Positions 1 to 7,633 are shown, counted from the stretch's first letter. The stretch is DNA of 8,288 nt from VBAS01 sp965652775 (GCA_965652775.1 CBFGXP010000178.1:1-8288), one strand, 5' to 3'. Notes: generated from the letters alone by a model not told the origin. Numbers and translations: made by a program.

Positions 1-510
1 AATTGGAAAACTGAGAATGAAGTAAACACTTCTCATTTTGTAATAGAAAGAAGCGCAGATGGTATTCGTTATAGCGGTATTGGAAATGTAACTGCCAATG
101 GCCGTAACAATACAGGCGGATCATTTAATTATGCATTTACCGATAATGATGCAGTTAATCAATCATCGCAGAGATTATATTACAGGCTGAAAATGGTTGA
201 TATTGATGGCACATTCAAATATTCAAACATTGTTTCTGTTTCAATACCATTTATCACCGGTAAACTGGCTATTTCTCCAAACCCGGTATTTAATGAAGTA
301 AAAGTGTCGATCGCTTCGCCGGATAATGGAAGAGTGCAATGGAAGTTGATGGACAATGTCGGAAGGATAGTTAGGAAAGGTACAGAGCAAGTGAAAAAAG
401 GTAATGGGAACAACTTTACTATTAACATGAGTAGATTATCAGCAGGCACTTACTATTTGAGTGTTAAGGGTGCAGGTAATGACCAGGATGTAAAATTACA
501 GAAGTTGTAA
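1..510 (+). CDS. C-terminal part of a secreted protein with a T9SS type A sorting domain (5' end outside the window)
   Basis: Frame 1 is open from the first base to the TAA at 508-510 and gives 169 residues, so the gene starts upstream of the window. The first ~80 residues carry a pattern very common just before the tail of large Bacteroidota exported proteins: WKTENE, then FVIERSADG, then YYRLKMVDIDG followed by YSN. The last ~80 residues, beginning LAISPNPVFNEVKV and ending VKLQKL, are a type IX sorting domain (per-por type A): a PNP motif, then short beta strands, a GTYYLSVKG segment and a basic end. This domain directs a protein across the outer membrane, after which it is normally cut off. 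The catalytic or binding part is not in view, so the actual function cannot be told. An ATG at 193 lies inside the conserved region and is not the true start. The gene converges on the TonB receptor gene, with a hairpin terminator between them. Confidence 0.9.
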   Translation, partial: NWKTENEVNTSHFVIERSADGIRYSGIGNVTANGRNNTGGSFNYAFTDNDAVNQSSQRLYYRLKMVDIDGTFKYSNIVSVSIPFITGKLAISPNPVFNEVKVSIASPDNGRVQWKLMDNVGRIVRKGTEQVKKGNGNNFTINMSRLSAGTYYLSVKGAGNDQDVKLQKL

Positions 511-546
511 ACTAATCACAGCCATTTTCCTCAAATCATATTTTGC

Positions 547-576
547 AAACCCCGGTAAAGAGTGCCGGGGTTTTTT
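547..576 (+). terminator. Rho-independent terminator after the T9SS cargo gene
   Basis: A GC stem, CCCCGG (550-555) with CCGGGG (565-570), encloses a 9-base loop and is followed by six T residues (571-576). Three A residues before the stem can extend it by pairing with the first Ts. It sits 37 bases after the stop of the upstream plus-strand gene. Read on the minus strand the same hairpin is followed by only TTTGC, so it is a weaker but possible end for the convergent receptor transcript. Confidence 0.9.
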
Positions 577-655
577 ATTGACATTCAAAAAAATTATGCG
601 AAAATATCTCGCCTGTTACAACACGTTTCATTCATAAAATGCATTCATGAATCTT

Positions 656-2716
656 TTAAAACAAGCTTAAAGAAACTCCACCATAATAATTTCTCCCTGG
701 CGCGGCATTATAATAGCGGCCACCGGCAGCATTAATATCATTCCCGAGGCTGTACGTAACATCAAATCCGTTGTCAATCCCTGCAAACAGTTCCAACTTA
801 TTTTTTTTCTTCAGTTGTTTTCTCCAACCTATTCTTGTACCTAAAAGATTATAAGATGAAGCAAATTCACTATTCGCGTCATTTAAAGGAATGGGATCAC
901 TGTAATAGTAAGTAAGATTAATATAGATGCCGGGCCCGGTAGAGATATCAAAACCCGAGGCCACTGTATTTTTAGCGACACTTGGCAATTTTTTTCCGCT
1001 GTAATCATTTGTGAGCTGTTTAAAATCGGTATAAGTAAAATTATTCCATGTATAACTAACCCAGACCCGGGCAGTATTGACAAAAGAATTACGTTGTAAA
1101 AGCAAATACGAGACCTGTGACTCTATTCCCCGTTGCTTTGTTGAACCTGCGTTGATAAAATAGTCACCATTACTTGCGTCTCTCCTTTGTACAATTGCGC
1201 TTTTTAAACGATAATCAAAAACATTGACTTCTGTATACAACCGTCGTTGCAACCAGCTATTTTTTAATCCTACTTCATAATTAATTCCGTGTTCGGCATT
1301 CAACTCAGTGCTTATTACACTGGTAGAAGGCAACACTTCAGCCACCGTGGGAGGAGAAAATCCTTTAGCAACACTTGCATATAAATACAGATCGGCTACA
1401 ATTTTTTTGGAGATGGCCAGTCTTGGTGCAGCCTCATTTTTATAAGATCTTTTTTGTTCCGGTAAAGAAGGAATAGAAAGTCTTTGTATTTTAATTGATG
1501 ACTTATTAATGCTAAGGCCAGCAGTGACATTTATATCATACTTTAATCTAAGATCAGCCTGTGCAAAGATTGACCAAATACTGTTTTTTACATCATCGTT
1601 TGTAAGCGTAGTTGTTGGTTTGCCATTTACATTTTGATATGTATGAATATTGAAATATCCTTTTTGCGCCTCTGCACCAAAAATTACCCGGACCTTATCG
1701 TTCACTGTTGAAGGTTTCCATGTGAATACCGTTCTTCCCCCGAAGTGTGGTTCTTTTCTTGCCTCATAATTACGAAATGTCGGGTTTTTAATTTTCGAAT
1801 AAGCCCCATAGAAAATCAGTTTATTTTCAAAATGCTTATTGAATTTATAATGATTATTAAAACCAGCCATCCATGTTGTCTGGTAAATTGCCGCCTTTGC
1901 TCCATCGGCACTGGGGAAAGCTCCCGCTGCCGGACGAGATGCCGTGGGATCTTTTATATATTCAGCTTTTGTGAGGGCACCGGGCGTTTCATAAAACAGG
2001 TCGCCATAAAGAAAATTGAAATGCAATGACTCTTTTTTGCCCGAACTGAGCTGAGTTTTCCAGGTAGCAACATCTCTTCGCATTGCTGTATGATCCCGGT
2101 ACCCATGACTTTGCTGATGTGAATAGGTAAACGCATTCCTGAAGTTATCCTTGCCCTGGTTAAACTGAACATTTACATTACTATGATCATAACTTCCATA
2201 AGACAGGTTAACCATTAACCCAGGATCAGGACTTGCAATGGTACTGTTGATCAAAATTGCTCCGCCGGTGCCGGCTCCGTACAGGCTTCCTGCCGGACCC
2301 TTAATGACCTCAATAGAATTAAAATTATAATACCCAAGCTGATTTAGATAAGTATTGCCTCCGGGATCAGTAAGCGGAATTTCATCCCAGTAAACTTTTA
2401 CATTTCTTACACCAAAAGGTGACCGCAAAGTACTTCCTCTGATATTCATGCGATAACTACCGGGAGAACGTTCTTCCATTCGTACACCCGGTGTACTGTT
2501 AAGTGCAGGTAGAATATTTGTATTGCTGAATCGTTCAAGACCGCTTTTATTTACCTTATTGATCGCGGCAGGAACTTTGCGAAGACTTTGATTTTGTTCG
2601 TATGCTTTTACAATTACTTCACCAAGTGTTTGGGAGGAGTCAGCAGCAGCATTTTGTGAGATTGAGATATAAGATATGGCCATGCTGAATAGCAGGCACG
2701 TGGCAGTTTTTTGCAT
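656..2716 (-). CDS. TonB-dependent outer-membrane receptor, PqqU/YncD-like candidate
   Basis: The 686-residue product fits a small TonB-dependent receptor of the siderophore/cofactor type. A signal peptide covers about residues 1-25. A possible TonB box lies near 31-36 (LGEVIV). The plug domain (about 45-160) carries MNIRGS (90-95) and the conserved IEVIKGPAGSLYG stretch (135-147). The rest is the beta barrel, with KGFSPPT (451-457), NYEVGLKN (479-486) and a final Phe typical of outer-membrane barrels. There is no N-terminal carboxypeptidase-like domain and no SusD partner, so it is not a glycan-type SusC. HGYRDH (204-209), PGALTKAEY (245-253) and the segment at 666-680 (GRYY then PGRNYY) resemble E. 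coli PqqU/YncD as I recall it. Some of these motifs occur more widely, so an iron-complex receptor is the main alternative. It lies downstream of a PQQ-dependent dehydrogenase on the same strand, 106 bases apart, but has its own promoter. The ATG at 2716 is chosen because the signal peptide begins there. Confidence 0.93.
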   Translation of the reverse strand: MQKTATCLLFSMAISYISISQNAAADSSQTLGEVIVKAYEQNQSLRKVPAAINKVNKSGLERFSNTNILPALNSTPGVRMEERSPGSYRMNIRGSTLRSPFGVRNVKVYWDEIPLTDPGGNTYLNQLGYYNFNSIEVIKGPAGSLYGAGTGGAILINSTIASPDPGLMVNLSYGSYDHSNVNVQFNQGKDNFRNAFTYSHQQSHGYRDHTAMRRDVATWKTQLSSGKKESLHFNFLYGDLFYETPGALTKAEYIKDPTASRPAAGAFPSADGAKAAIYQTTWMAGFNNHYKFNKHFENKLIFYGAYSKIKNPTFRNYEARKEPHFGGRTVFTWKPSTVNDKVRVIFGAEAQKGYFNIHTYQNVNGKPTTTLTNDDVKNSIWSIFAQADLRLKYDINVTAGLSINKSSIKIQRLSIPSLPEQKRSYKNEAAPRLAISKKIVADLYLYASVAKGFSPPTVAEVLPSTSVISTELNAEHGINYEVGLKNSWLQRRLYTEVNVFDYRLKSAIVQRRDASNGDYFINAGSTKQRGIESQVSYLLLQRNSFVNTARVWVSYTWNNFTYTDFKQLTNDYSGKKLPSVAKNTVASGFDISTGPGIYINLTYYYSDPIPLNDANSEFASSYNLLGTRIGWRKQLKKKNKLELFAGIDNGFDVTYSLGNDINAAGGRYYNAAPGRNYYGGVSLSLF

Positions 2717-2738
2717 AGTATTGGTTTTAGACGCTGCA

Positions 2739-2770
2739 CAAAACTAATGCTTCTGCACTCCTAAAACAAA
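2739..2770 (-). promoter_or_regulatory. Bacteroidota-type promoter of the TonB receptor gene
   Basis: On the minus strand the element TTTG (2770-2767), a 20-base spacer and TAGTTTTG (2746-2739) match the phylum's housekeeping consensus TTTG, about 19-20 bases, TAnnTTTG, with every conserved base present. Transcription would start near 2732 and leave a leader of roughly 15 bases before the ATG at 2716. The upstream TTTG lies inside the terminator of the dehydrogenase gene. The match is seen directly; activity is inferred. Confidence 0.7.
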
Positions 2771-2795
2771 ACCGGAAGTATTGTACTCCCGGTTT
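2763..2795 (-). terminator. Rho-independent terminator of the PQQ dehydrogenase gene
   Basis: Read on the minus strand, AAACCGGGAGTA (2795-2784), the loop CAA (2783-2781) and TACTTCCGGTTT (2780-2769) form a 12-pair stem with one G-U pair, then TG and four Ts (to 2763). On the plus strand the G-U position becomes an A-C mismatch, so the hairpin is better suited to the minus strand. It begins 28 bases after the dehydrogenase stop codon and separates that gene from the receptor gene. Confidence 0.8.
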
Positions 2796-2822
2796 GCTTT
2801 ATCAAAAATTAAGTTCCTAATT

Positions 2823-5474
2823 CTATTTTGCAATGACGATTTTCTCCGTTCTTATAGTTTTGCTGTCAGGACTTTTAATAGTTAATATATAGACTCCATT
2901 TGACAACTTACTCACATCTACTCTGGTTGCGAGATCTTTACTCTGCATGTTTTTAATCAGTTTACCACTGATATCATACAATAGGATCTGGCTGTTGGTT
3001 GTTTTATAATTGTAGACAACAAAGTAATCAGTTGCCGGATTGGGGTAAACATCGATGTTCTTATCTCCTGGATCTTCCTGGAGTTTGCTTTCAGTAAGTA
3101 ACTCGTTCATGGATTTTGCTCCTGATACTACCTGATACGTAAATTCAAGAATGCTACCCGGGTTTGCAGGTGTTGACGTCACACCGCCAGTAGGACCAGA
3201 TGTAGATCCACTCGAATCGCAGGCTACATAAATTTTCAAGCCATCGGGTGATACAACTACGTCCCTGAATCTGCCTAACCCACGGAAATAATGTATTGTA
3301 TCCGAAATAATACTCTGTCCATTACTACTTAGTTTATATCTTGAAACAGTGCCTTTTTTAAGATTTGCGATTAACAATGAATTTTCCCAACCGGGTATTG
3401 TTGTAGTTCCATAAAAATCGCATCCCGAAGGTCCGACAGAGGGCCATAACATATTATCCCCGCCAGAAGGTGGATTAGTTACCGGGAATAATGAGCGCAA
3501 TGGTTCTTTTGCATTTAAAGTATTACAATTGTTTTGTTCATTAACGATTGTATAACCTCCCGTAGTTCTTCCATTATAGTTACCATCACACCATCCTATC
3601 ACATTCGGCCATCCAAAATTGCGGCCCGCTTCTACAATATTAATTTCATCATCACTAAATGGCCCATGTTCATCGCTAAACAGAATATTTGTTCCATTTA
3701 CATTCCCCCATGCCAGGCCTTGTGGATTACGATGACCAAACGAGTAGACGGCATTTCCAAAAGGGTTATCAACAGGTATCCATGATCCGGTGCCATCTGG
3801 TTCTGTATTCAGTCTCAAAATTTTTCCTTCATATATATTCAGGTTTTGAGCATTGTTTGGCCGGCTTATGTTGTCAAACTGACCAGCACCCATATCGCCT
3901 ACGGAATAATATAGTTTTAGATCCGGTCCAATTGCAATCCTTGCTGAGTTGTGATCATTGCTTCCAGGAATATCCTGTAAGATCGTAACCGGTGCTTCCA
4001 ATGATTGCGCTAGCGAATTATAGGTATATCTCTCAATTCTTGTTTTTCGAACGGTACTGCTTAACGACTGGTAAGTATATGAAATATATACATATGGTTT
4101 ACCCAACAAAAATTGTGGATGCAACGCAAGTCCCATTAGGCCATCCTGACCTCCTGCTCTCACCATTTGCGATCCCAATGTCAACACTGTGGTTTTACTC
4201 CCTGTTGCCGGGCTCACGAAACTTACTTTACCGGCGAATCTTTCCGTATACCAGATATTACCATCAGGTCCATACACCAGGTCATGTGGCATACGCTGGT
4301 TTCCAATTATGGTACGCATGGTAAATGTTTCGGTGGCATTTCCGGGAATTAAAGTAGTTACATCCAAAGAATTACTGAATAAGCTTTCATTTCCGGCAGC
4401 ATCTTTTGCTTTAACCGTATAACTATAAAGTGTAGCTGGTAATAAGCCTGTAACATTATAAGATGCAGTAGTTATATTTGTTGAATTTATCTTTATTCCG
4501 TTTTGATACACGTCATAACCGGTAACACCAACATTATCTGTCGAAACTGCCCAAACCAACTTAAATGAATTGAGGGTGATAATTGTTGAAGCAAGATTTA
4601 CCGGGCTTGTTGGTGGTTCAATATCCGGAGCGGTTGTGGTAACATCCACTGTTGCACTCAAAGCACTTTGGTTCCCCGCCGCATCTTTAGCTTTTACAGA
4701 ATAACTATAGGTAGTTCCTGCCGTGAGTCCCGAAATATTATAGGATGTACCAGTAATGTTAGAAGGGTTGATCTTTATTCCGTTTTGATAGACATCGTAT
4801 CCTGTAACCCCAACATTATCGGTTGAAGCTGTCCAGCTCAATGTAAATGACGTGGCAGTGATGCTAGATGCGGCAAGATTTGTTGGTACACCTGGTGATT
4901 GTGTATCGGGTAATTGCGCAAGGAGGTAAACTCCTGGTATTACTTCGCCGGGTGCATTTGTTGTTTGACCGGGTTTTGCCCAACCTACCGATAAATTGTC
5001 ATTGCCGTTACTTTCCTTCATCAAAGCTTCTACATAATATACTTGCCCCGCAGTTAAATTTATTGAAGCTGATTTTTGTGATGCGAATTTATTCCACTCT
5101 CTGTATTTAGTTGCATTTGTATTAAATGCAATCCGGGTCTTATTCAAAGGATTGGCAGATGTACTTAGCCAAAGTTCACCGCTTGCATCACTGGCTATCC
5201 AAAAAACATAATTGCCTGTTGTAGGCGGGCATATATACCCATTCATTCTTACACCAAGATTATTTCCTGTATTGACCGGCATTTCAAATAATGTGAGGGT
5301 GCCGGTGGATGATGGATTATTCGGATAATTCAGATTTGAAGTAAGATTGCTTACCGCCGATCCGCTGATATTATTCCATCGTTGAAAATTAATACTTCCC
5401 GTGCCAGGACAACTTTGACCATACGATATAAAAAAAAGGATTAAGCCTACAAAGGTGGCGTAGAGGTGTTTCAT
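2823..5474 (-). CDS. Secreted PQQ-dependent sugar dehydrogenase (PA14 - FN3 - FN3 - GSDH - T9SS tail)
   Basis: This 883-residue protein has a signal peptide (1-20, ending SYGQ), a PA14-type sugar-binding domain (about 25-185), two fibronectin III domains (about 193-281 and 288-375), a six-bladed propeller of the glucose/sorbosone dehydrogenase family (about 384-781) and a T9SS sorting domain (about 806-883, VYPNP at 809-813). Compared from memory with Acinetobacter soluble glucose dehydrogenase, the key residues are present: Gln443 (Gln76), Asp507-His508 (Asp143, catalytic His144), Arg582-Asn583 in GHRNPQGLA (Arg228-Asn229), Gly604-Pro605 (calcium of PQQ), Trp677 (Trp346), Lys706 (Lys377), and Arg735 and Arg737 (Arg406, Arg408). 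It should oxidise an aldose to its lactone at the cell surface or outside the cell; the exact sugar cannot be read, and Asn674 stands where the Acinetobacter enzyme has Tyr343. The PA14 and FN3 domains suggest docking to polysaccharide. The start at 5474 gives a clean signal peptide. Its promoter is unclear; TAACTTTA at 5524-5517 lacks a spaced upstream element. Confidence 0.93.
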   Translation of the reverse strand: MKHLYATFVGLILFFISYGQSCPGTGSINFQRWNNISGSAVSNLTSNLNYPNNPSSTGTLTLFEMPVNTGNNLGVRMNGYICPPTTGNYVFWIASDASGELWLSTSANPLNKTRIAFNTNATKYREWNKFASQKSASINLTAGQVYYVEALMKESNGNDNLSVGWAKPGQTTNAPGEVIPGVYLLAQLPDTQSPGVPTNLAASSITATSFTLSWTASTDNVGVTGYDVYQNGIKINPSNITGTSYNISGLTAGTTYSYSVKAKDAAGNQSALSATVDVTTTAPDIEPPTSPVNLASTIITLNSFKLVWAVSTDNVGVTGYDVYQNGIKINSTNITTASYNVTGLLPATLYSYTVKAKDAAGNESLFSNSLDVTTLIPGNATETFTMRTIIGNQRMPHDLVYGPDGNIWYTERFAGKVSFVSPATGSKTTVLTLGSQMVRAGGQDGLMGLALHPQFLLGKPYVYISYTYQSLSSTVRKTRIERYTYNSLAQSLEAPVTILQDIPGSNDHNSARIAIGPDLKLYYSVGDMGAGQFDNISRPNNAQNLNIYEGKILRLNTEPDGTGSWIPVDNPFGNAVYSFGHRNPQGLAWGNVNGTNILFSDEHGPFSDDEINIVEAGRNFGWPNVIGWCDGNYNGRTTGGYTIVNEQNNCNTLNAKEPLRSLFPVTNPPSGGDNMLWPSVGPSGCDFYGTTTIPGWENSLLIANLKKGTVSRYKLSSNGQSIISDTIHYFRGLGRFRDVVVSPDGLKIYVACDSSGSTSGPTGGVTSTPANPGSILEFTYQVVSGAKSMNELLTESKLQEDPGDKNIDVYPNPATDYFVVYNYKTTNSQILLYDISGKLIKNMQSKDLATRVDVSKLSNGVYILTIKSPDSKTIRTEKIVIAK
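4485..4826 (-). repeat. Core segment of the duplicated FN3 domains
   Basis: Two 60-base units, 4767-4826 and 4485-4544, lie 282 bases (94 codons) apart inside the dehydrogenase gene and encode an identical 20-residue stretch (residues 217-236 and 311-330, STDNVGVTGYDV onward). About ten bases differ, all at third codon positions. A second shared block, KAKDAAGN (261-268 and 355-362), keeps the same period. This is an internal tandem duplication of a whole FN3 domain. Confidence 0.85.
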
Positions 5475-5692
5475 AAATAGAGATTTTAAAATTTCAATAT
5501 CTGATTCGTAAAAAAATAAAGTTATAACGATCGACTCAATTTATGAATAAAATATCGGTGATTGAAATCAATATTACGGGAAAGCAAATTCAAACACTTG
5601 ATAGCATTATTGGAACCTTCATTGAAAGACCAATCGTTCATACCTAAAATGAGTTCTCGTTTATTATGTATTTTTACACGAATACTTTAACT
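5475..5692. other. Divergent intergenic region between the dehydrogenase and pdxA
   Basis: This AT-rich spacer must hold the starts of two opposite transcripts. For pdxA, TATTTTTA at 5669-5676 resembles the -7 element TAnnTTTG (last base wrong) and would start RNA near 5683, but no TTTG lies at the usual distance upstream. For the dehydrogenase, TAACTTTA (5524-5517, minus) is similar and equally incomplete. A 34-codon open frame, 5543-5647 plus strand (MNKISVIEINITG and on), has ordinary-looking composition but no ribosome site or promoter; it could be chance or a relic. No riboswitch or clear operator was seen. Confidence 0.4.
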
Positions 5693-6781
5693 ATGATTCC
5701 GGCAACCAAACCAATAATCGGTATTACATGCGGTGATCTTAATGGAATAGGAACTGAATTAATAATCAAAGTCTTTTCGGATAGCCGCATCCTTGAACAA
5801 TGCACACCTGTAATATTTGCTTCAAACAAGGTTATTAATTTTTATCGGAAAAGTTTGCCTGAATTCAATTTCAATTGGCAGAACATAAAAGATCTTTCCC
5901 GTCTTAATGCAAAACAAATGAACATTTATAATTGCTGGGAAGAAGATGTGATCATTACGCCGGGGCAATTGAATGAGACTGGTGGGAAATACGCTGTAAA
6001 ATCCTTGATGACAGCCGTTCATGCATTAAGGCAGCATGAAATAGATGGTCTTGTTACAGCCCCGATTCATAAAAAAAATGTTCAGTCTGCAGAGTTTAAC
6101 TATACGGGCCATACTCCATTTTTAAAAAGCTATTTCGGAGTTAATGATGTAGTAATGTTATTATTTTCAAATCAATTCCGGGTTGCATTACTTACAGAAC
6201 ATATACCCGTTAATGAAGTAGCGGCAAACATCTCTAAAGAGACGATCCTTAGAAAGCTTAATATCCTGAATGATAGTCTTAAAAAAGATTTTGGAATTGA
6301 TAAACCTAAGATCGCCGTCTTAGGGTTAAACCCTCATGCAGGTGATGAAGGATTGATTGGTAAAGAAGAGGAAACAATAATTAAACCAGCTATCAAAGAG
6401 GCAAAACAAAATAACATAATTGTGACTGGTCCGTTCAGCGCTGATAGTTTTTTTGCCAGACAATATCATCATCGTTTCGATGCCGTACTTGCCATGTATC
6501 ATGACCAGGGCCTGGTACCATTTAAAACATTAGCATCAGGTGAAGGAGTAAACTATACTGCCGGGCTTCCGGCCGTAAGAACATCGCCCGATCATGGAAC
6601 TGCCTTTGATATTGCAGGTAAAGGAAAAGCTGATGAGTCATCTTTCCATACAGCAATTTTTGAATGCATTGATATTATTAATAAGAGGAAACAGTTTGAA
6701 GACAACCACAAAAATCCATTAAAAAAGATGACTCCTGCCATTCTTGCTAACCAGGAAGATGAAAAGATTGAAGAGAGCTAA
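5693..6781 (+). CDS. pdxA: 4-hydroxythreonine-4-phosphate dehydrogenase PdxA
   Basis: PdxA oxidises 4-phosphohydroxy-L-threonine with NAD in the DXP-dependent route to pyridoxal phosphate (EC 1.1.1.262), in the cytoplasm as a dimer. Numbering from the upstream ATG at 5666, the family blocks are GDLNGIG (23-29, usually GDPxGIG), TAPIHKKN (131-138), TGHTPFL with substrate-binding His149-Thr150, EHIPV (179-183), NPHAGDEG (222-229), MYHDQG (277-282), and RTSPDHGTAFDIAGKG (305-320). The three metal-binding histidines are His179, His224 and His279. I prefer the ATG at 5693 (362 residues) over 5666 (371 residues): the first 9 residues of the longer form (MYFYTNTLT) are not family-like, and a possible -7 element overlaps them. 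The Leu in place of Pro in the first motif is a mild variation. A charged tail after about residue 340 is extra. It is transcribed away from the dehydrogenase; no pdxJ partner is in view, and no terminator follows. Confidence 0.95.
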   Translation: MIPATKPIIGITCGDLNGIGTELIIKVFSDSRILEQCTPVIFASNKVINFYRKSLPEFNFNWQNIKDLSRLNAKQMNIYNCWEEDVIITPGQLNETGGKYAVKSLMTAVHALRQHEIDGLVTAPIHKKNVQSAEFNYTGHTPFLKSYFGVNDVVMLLFSNQFRVALLTEHIPVNEVAANISKETILRKLNILNDSLKKDFGIDKPKIAVLGLNPHAGDEGLIGKEEETIIKPAIKEAKQNNIIVTGPFSADSFFARQYHHRFDAVLAMYHDQGLVPFKTLASGEGVNYTAGLPAVRTSPDHGTAFDIAGKGKADESSFHTAIFECIDIINKRKQFEDNHKNPLKKMTPAILANQEDEKIEES

Positions 6782-6888
6782 AAAATTTAATCATGTTCCT
6801 AAATCATTTATTCAATTCTTCATTTCTTAATAATTATTCAGACAGGTATATATACGAAAACCTGATTAGTAGGAAAACTTCGACAATA

Positions 6889-6919
6889 TTGCGTAGACAG
6901 AATTAATGGATTAAATTTA
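6889..6919 (+). promoter_or_regulatory. Possible Bacteroidota-type promoter in the long spacer
   Basis: TTG (6889-6891), a 20-base spacer and TAAATTTA (6912-6919) resemble the consensus TTTG, 19-20 bases, TAnnTTTG, each box missing one conserved base. Transcription would begin near 6926, 18 bases before the ATG of the tiny frame at 6944. In AT-rich DNA such partial matches can arise by chance. Confidence 0.3.
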
Positions 6920-6943
6920 CTCTCTACACAAACAACCTATCTT

Positions 6944-7036
6944 ATGAAATCGAAGTCCTGCTTAAATAATAAACTGTGTCTTACTGTTTTAAAGGGTGAA
7001 CCTTTAGTGACCTCCGTTAATCCGATCGATTATTGA
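6944..7036 (+). other. Tiny open reading frame, 30 codons, doubtful
   Basis: ATG at 6944 to TGA at 7034-7036 gives a 30-residue peptide starting MKSKSCLNNKLC, with two cysteines (residues 6 and 12) and no membrane segment. It lies just behind a possible promoter, and a 6-pair hairpin (TAAAGG/CCTTTA, 6990-7006) falls inside it. No family was recognised. It could be a leader peptide, the relic of a gene, or chance. Confidence 0.2.
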
Positions 7037-7088
7037 ATTAATAACTTCTCTAATTAACATTTTTAATAGTCATTATAAACCTATCCGA

Positions 7089-7187
7089 ATGAAAGAATTT
7101 TACGCAACTCTTGTAAAACTGTCACCAATAATTAAGAAAGACAAAACAGCTGTTATTGTTGCTTTTGCAATTGTTCTGGTCACGTAA
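7089..7187 (+). other. Tiny open reading frame, 32 codons, possible small membrane peptide
   Basis: ATG at 7089 to TAA at 7185-7187 gives a 32-residue peptide: a first half with several lysines (MKEFYATLVKLSPIIKKDK) and a hydrophobic second half (TAVIVAFAIVLVT) that could span a membrane. That layout is typical of small membrane peptides, but also of the broken start of a larger membrane protein. No ribosome binding site or clear promoter directly precedes it. No family was recognised. Confidence 0.25.
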
Positions 7188-7633
7188 AATCGATCCATAA
7201 TCATTGCAATTGCACAGAATAACGTTTTGTAAGAGTAGATCATAAAACATCTTAAAAAGAACGTTACATAAAACACCTTTTATATACTCCCGCAGAACTC
7301 CCCTTGAATTTTCCCCTTTAGCTTCAACGTTAATATTAAATAGCTATTATACCCTTACTGCAACCTATAAGTGGCAGGCAATCTTTACTATTAATAGAAA
7401 TAGTTTTTCTTCTGGTATTTTTCCCATTATTATTTTTTTTATCCCTTACTAAAAGTAGAAATACTACTTATAAAAAATCTTGGTCTTACTTAGAAAAATC
7501 TCTTAGAAAAACTATGAGATTTGAAAAGTGAAATATACTTTTATACCCGCAGCATTAATCCGGTACCCGAGTCAGTCCCATCAAAAAAACTTTCTCGGTT
7601 TAGTATCAAAAAAAACAAAATCGGCAATTTTTT

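Noticed and set aside
193..510. Separate 105-residue gene starting at the ATG at 193.
   Set aside because: The frame is open to the window edge and the upstream residues form a conserved pattern that continues into it, so the ATG is internal.
643..652. Palindrome ATTCATGAAT just after the receptor stop codon as an operator.
   Set aside because: It lies downstream of both convergent genes, where an operator would have no gene to control.
656..5474. A SusCD polysaccharide utilisation locus.
   Set aside because: The receptor is only 686 residues, lacks the carboxypeptidase-like N-terminal domain, and no SusD lipoprotein or glycoside hydrolase is nearby.
6843..6864. CAGGT/ACCTG hairpin after pdxA as its terminator.
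   Set aside because: The stem has only five pairs, the loop is 12 bases, and no T-run follows.
7453..7511. Hairpin AAGTAG/CTACTT and the two CTTAGAAAAA repeats as a CRISPR or iteron array.
   Set aside because: There are only two short repeat units, directly abutting, with no spacers and no replication or cas gene nearby.
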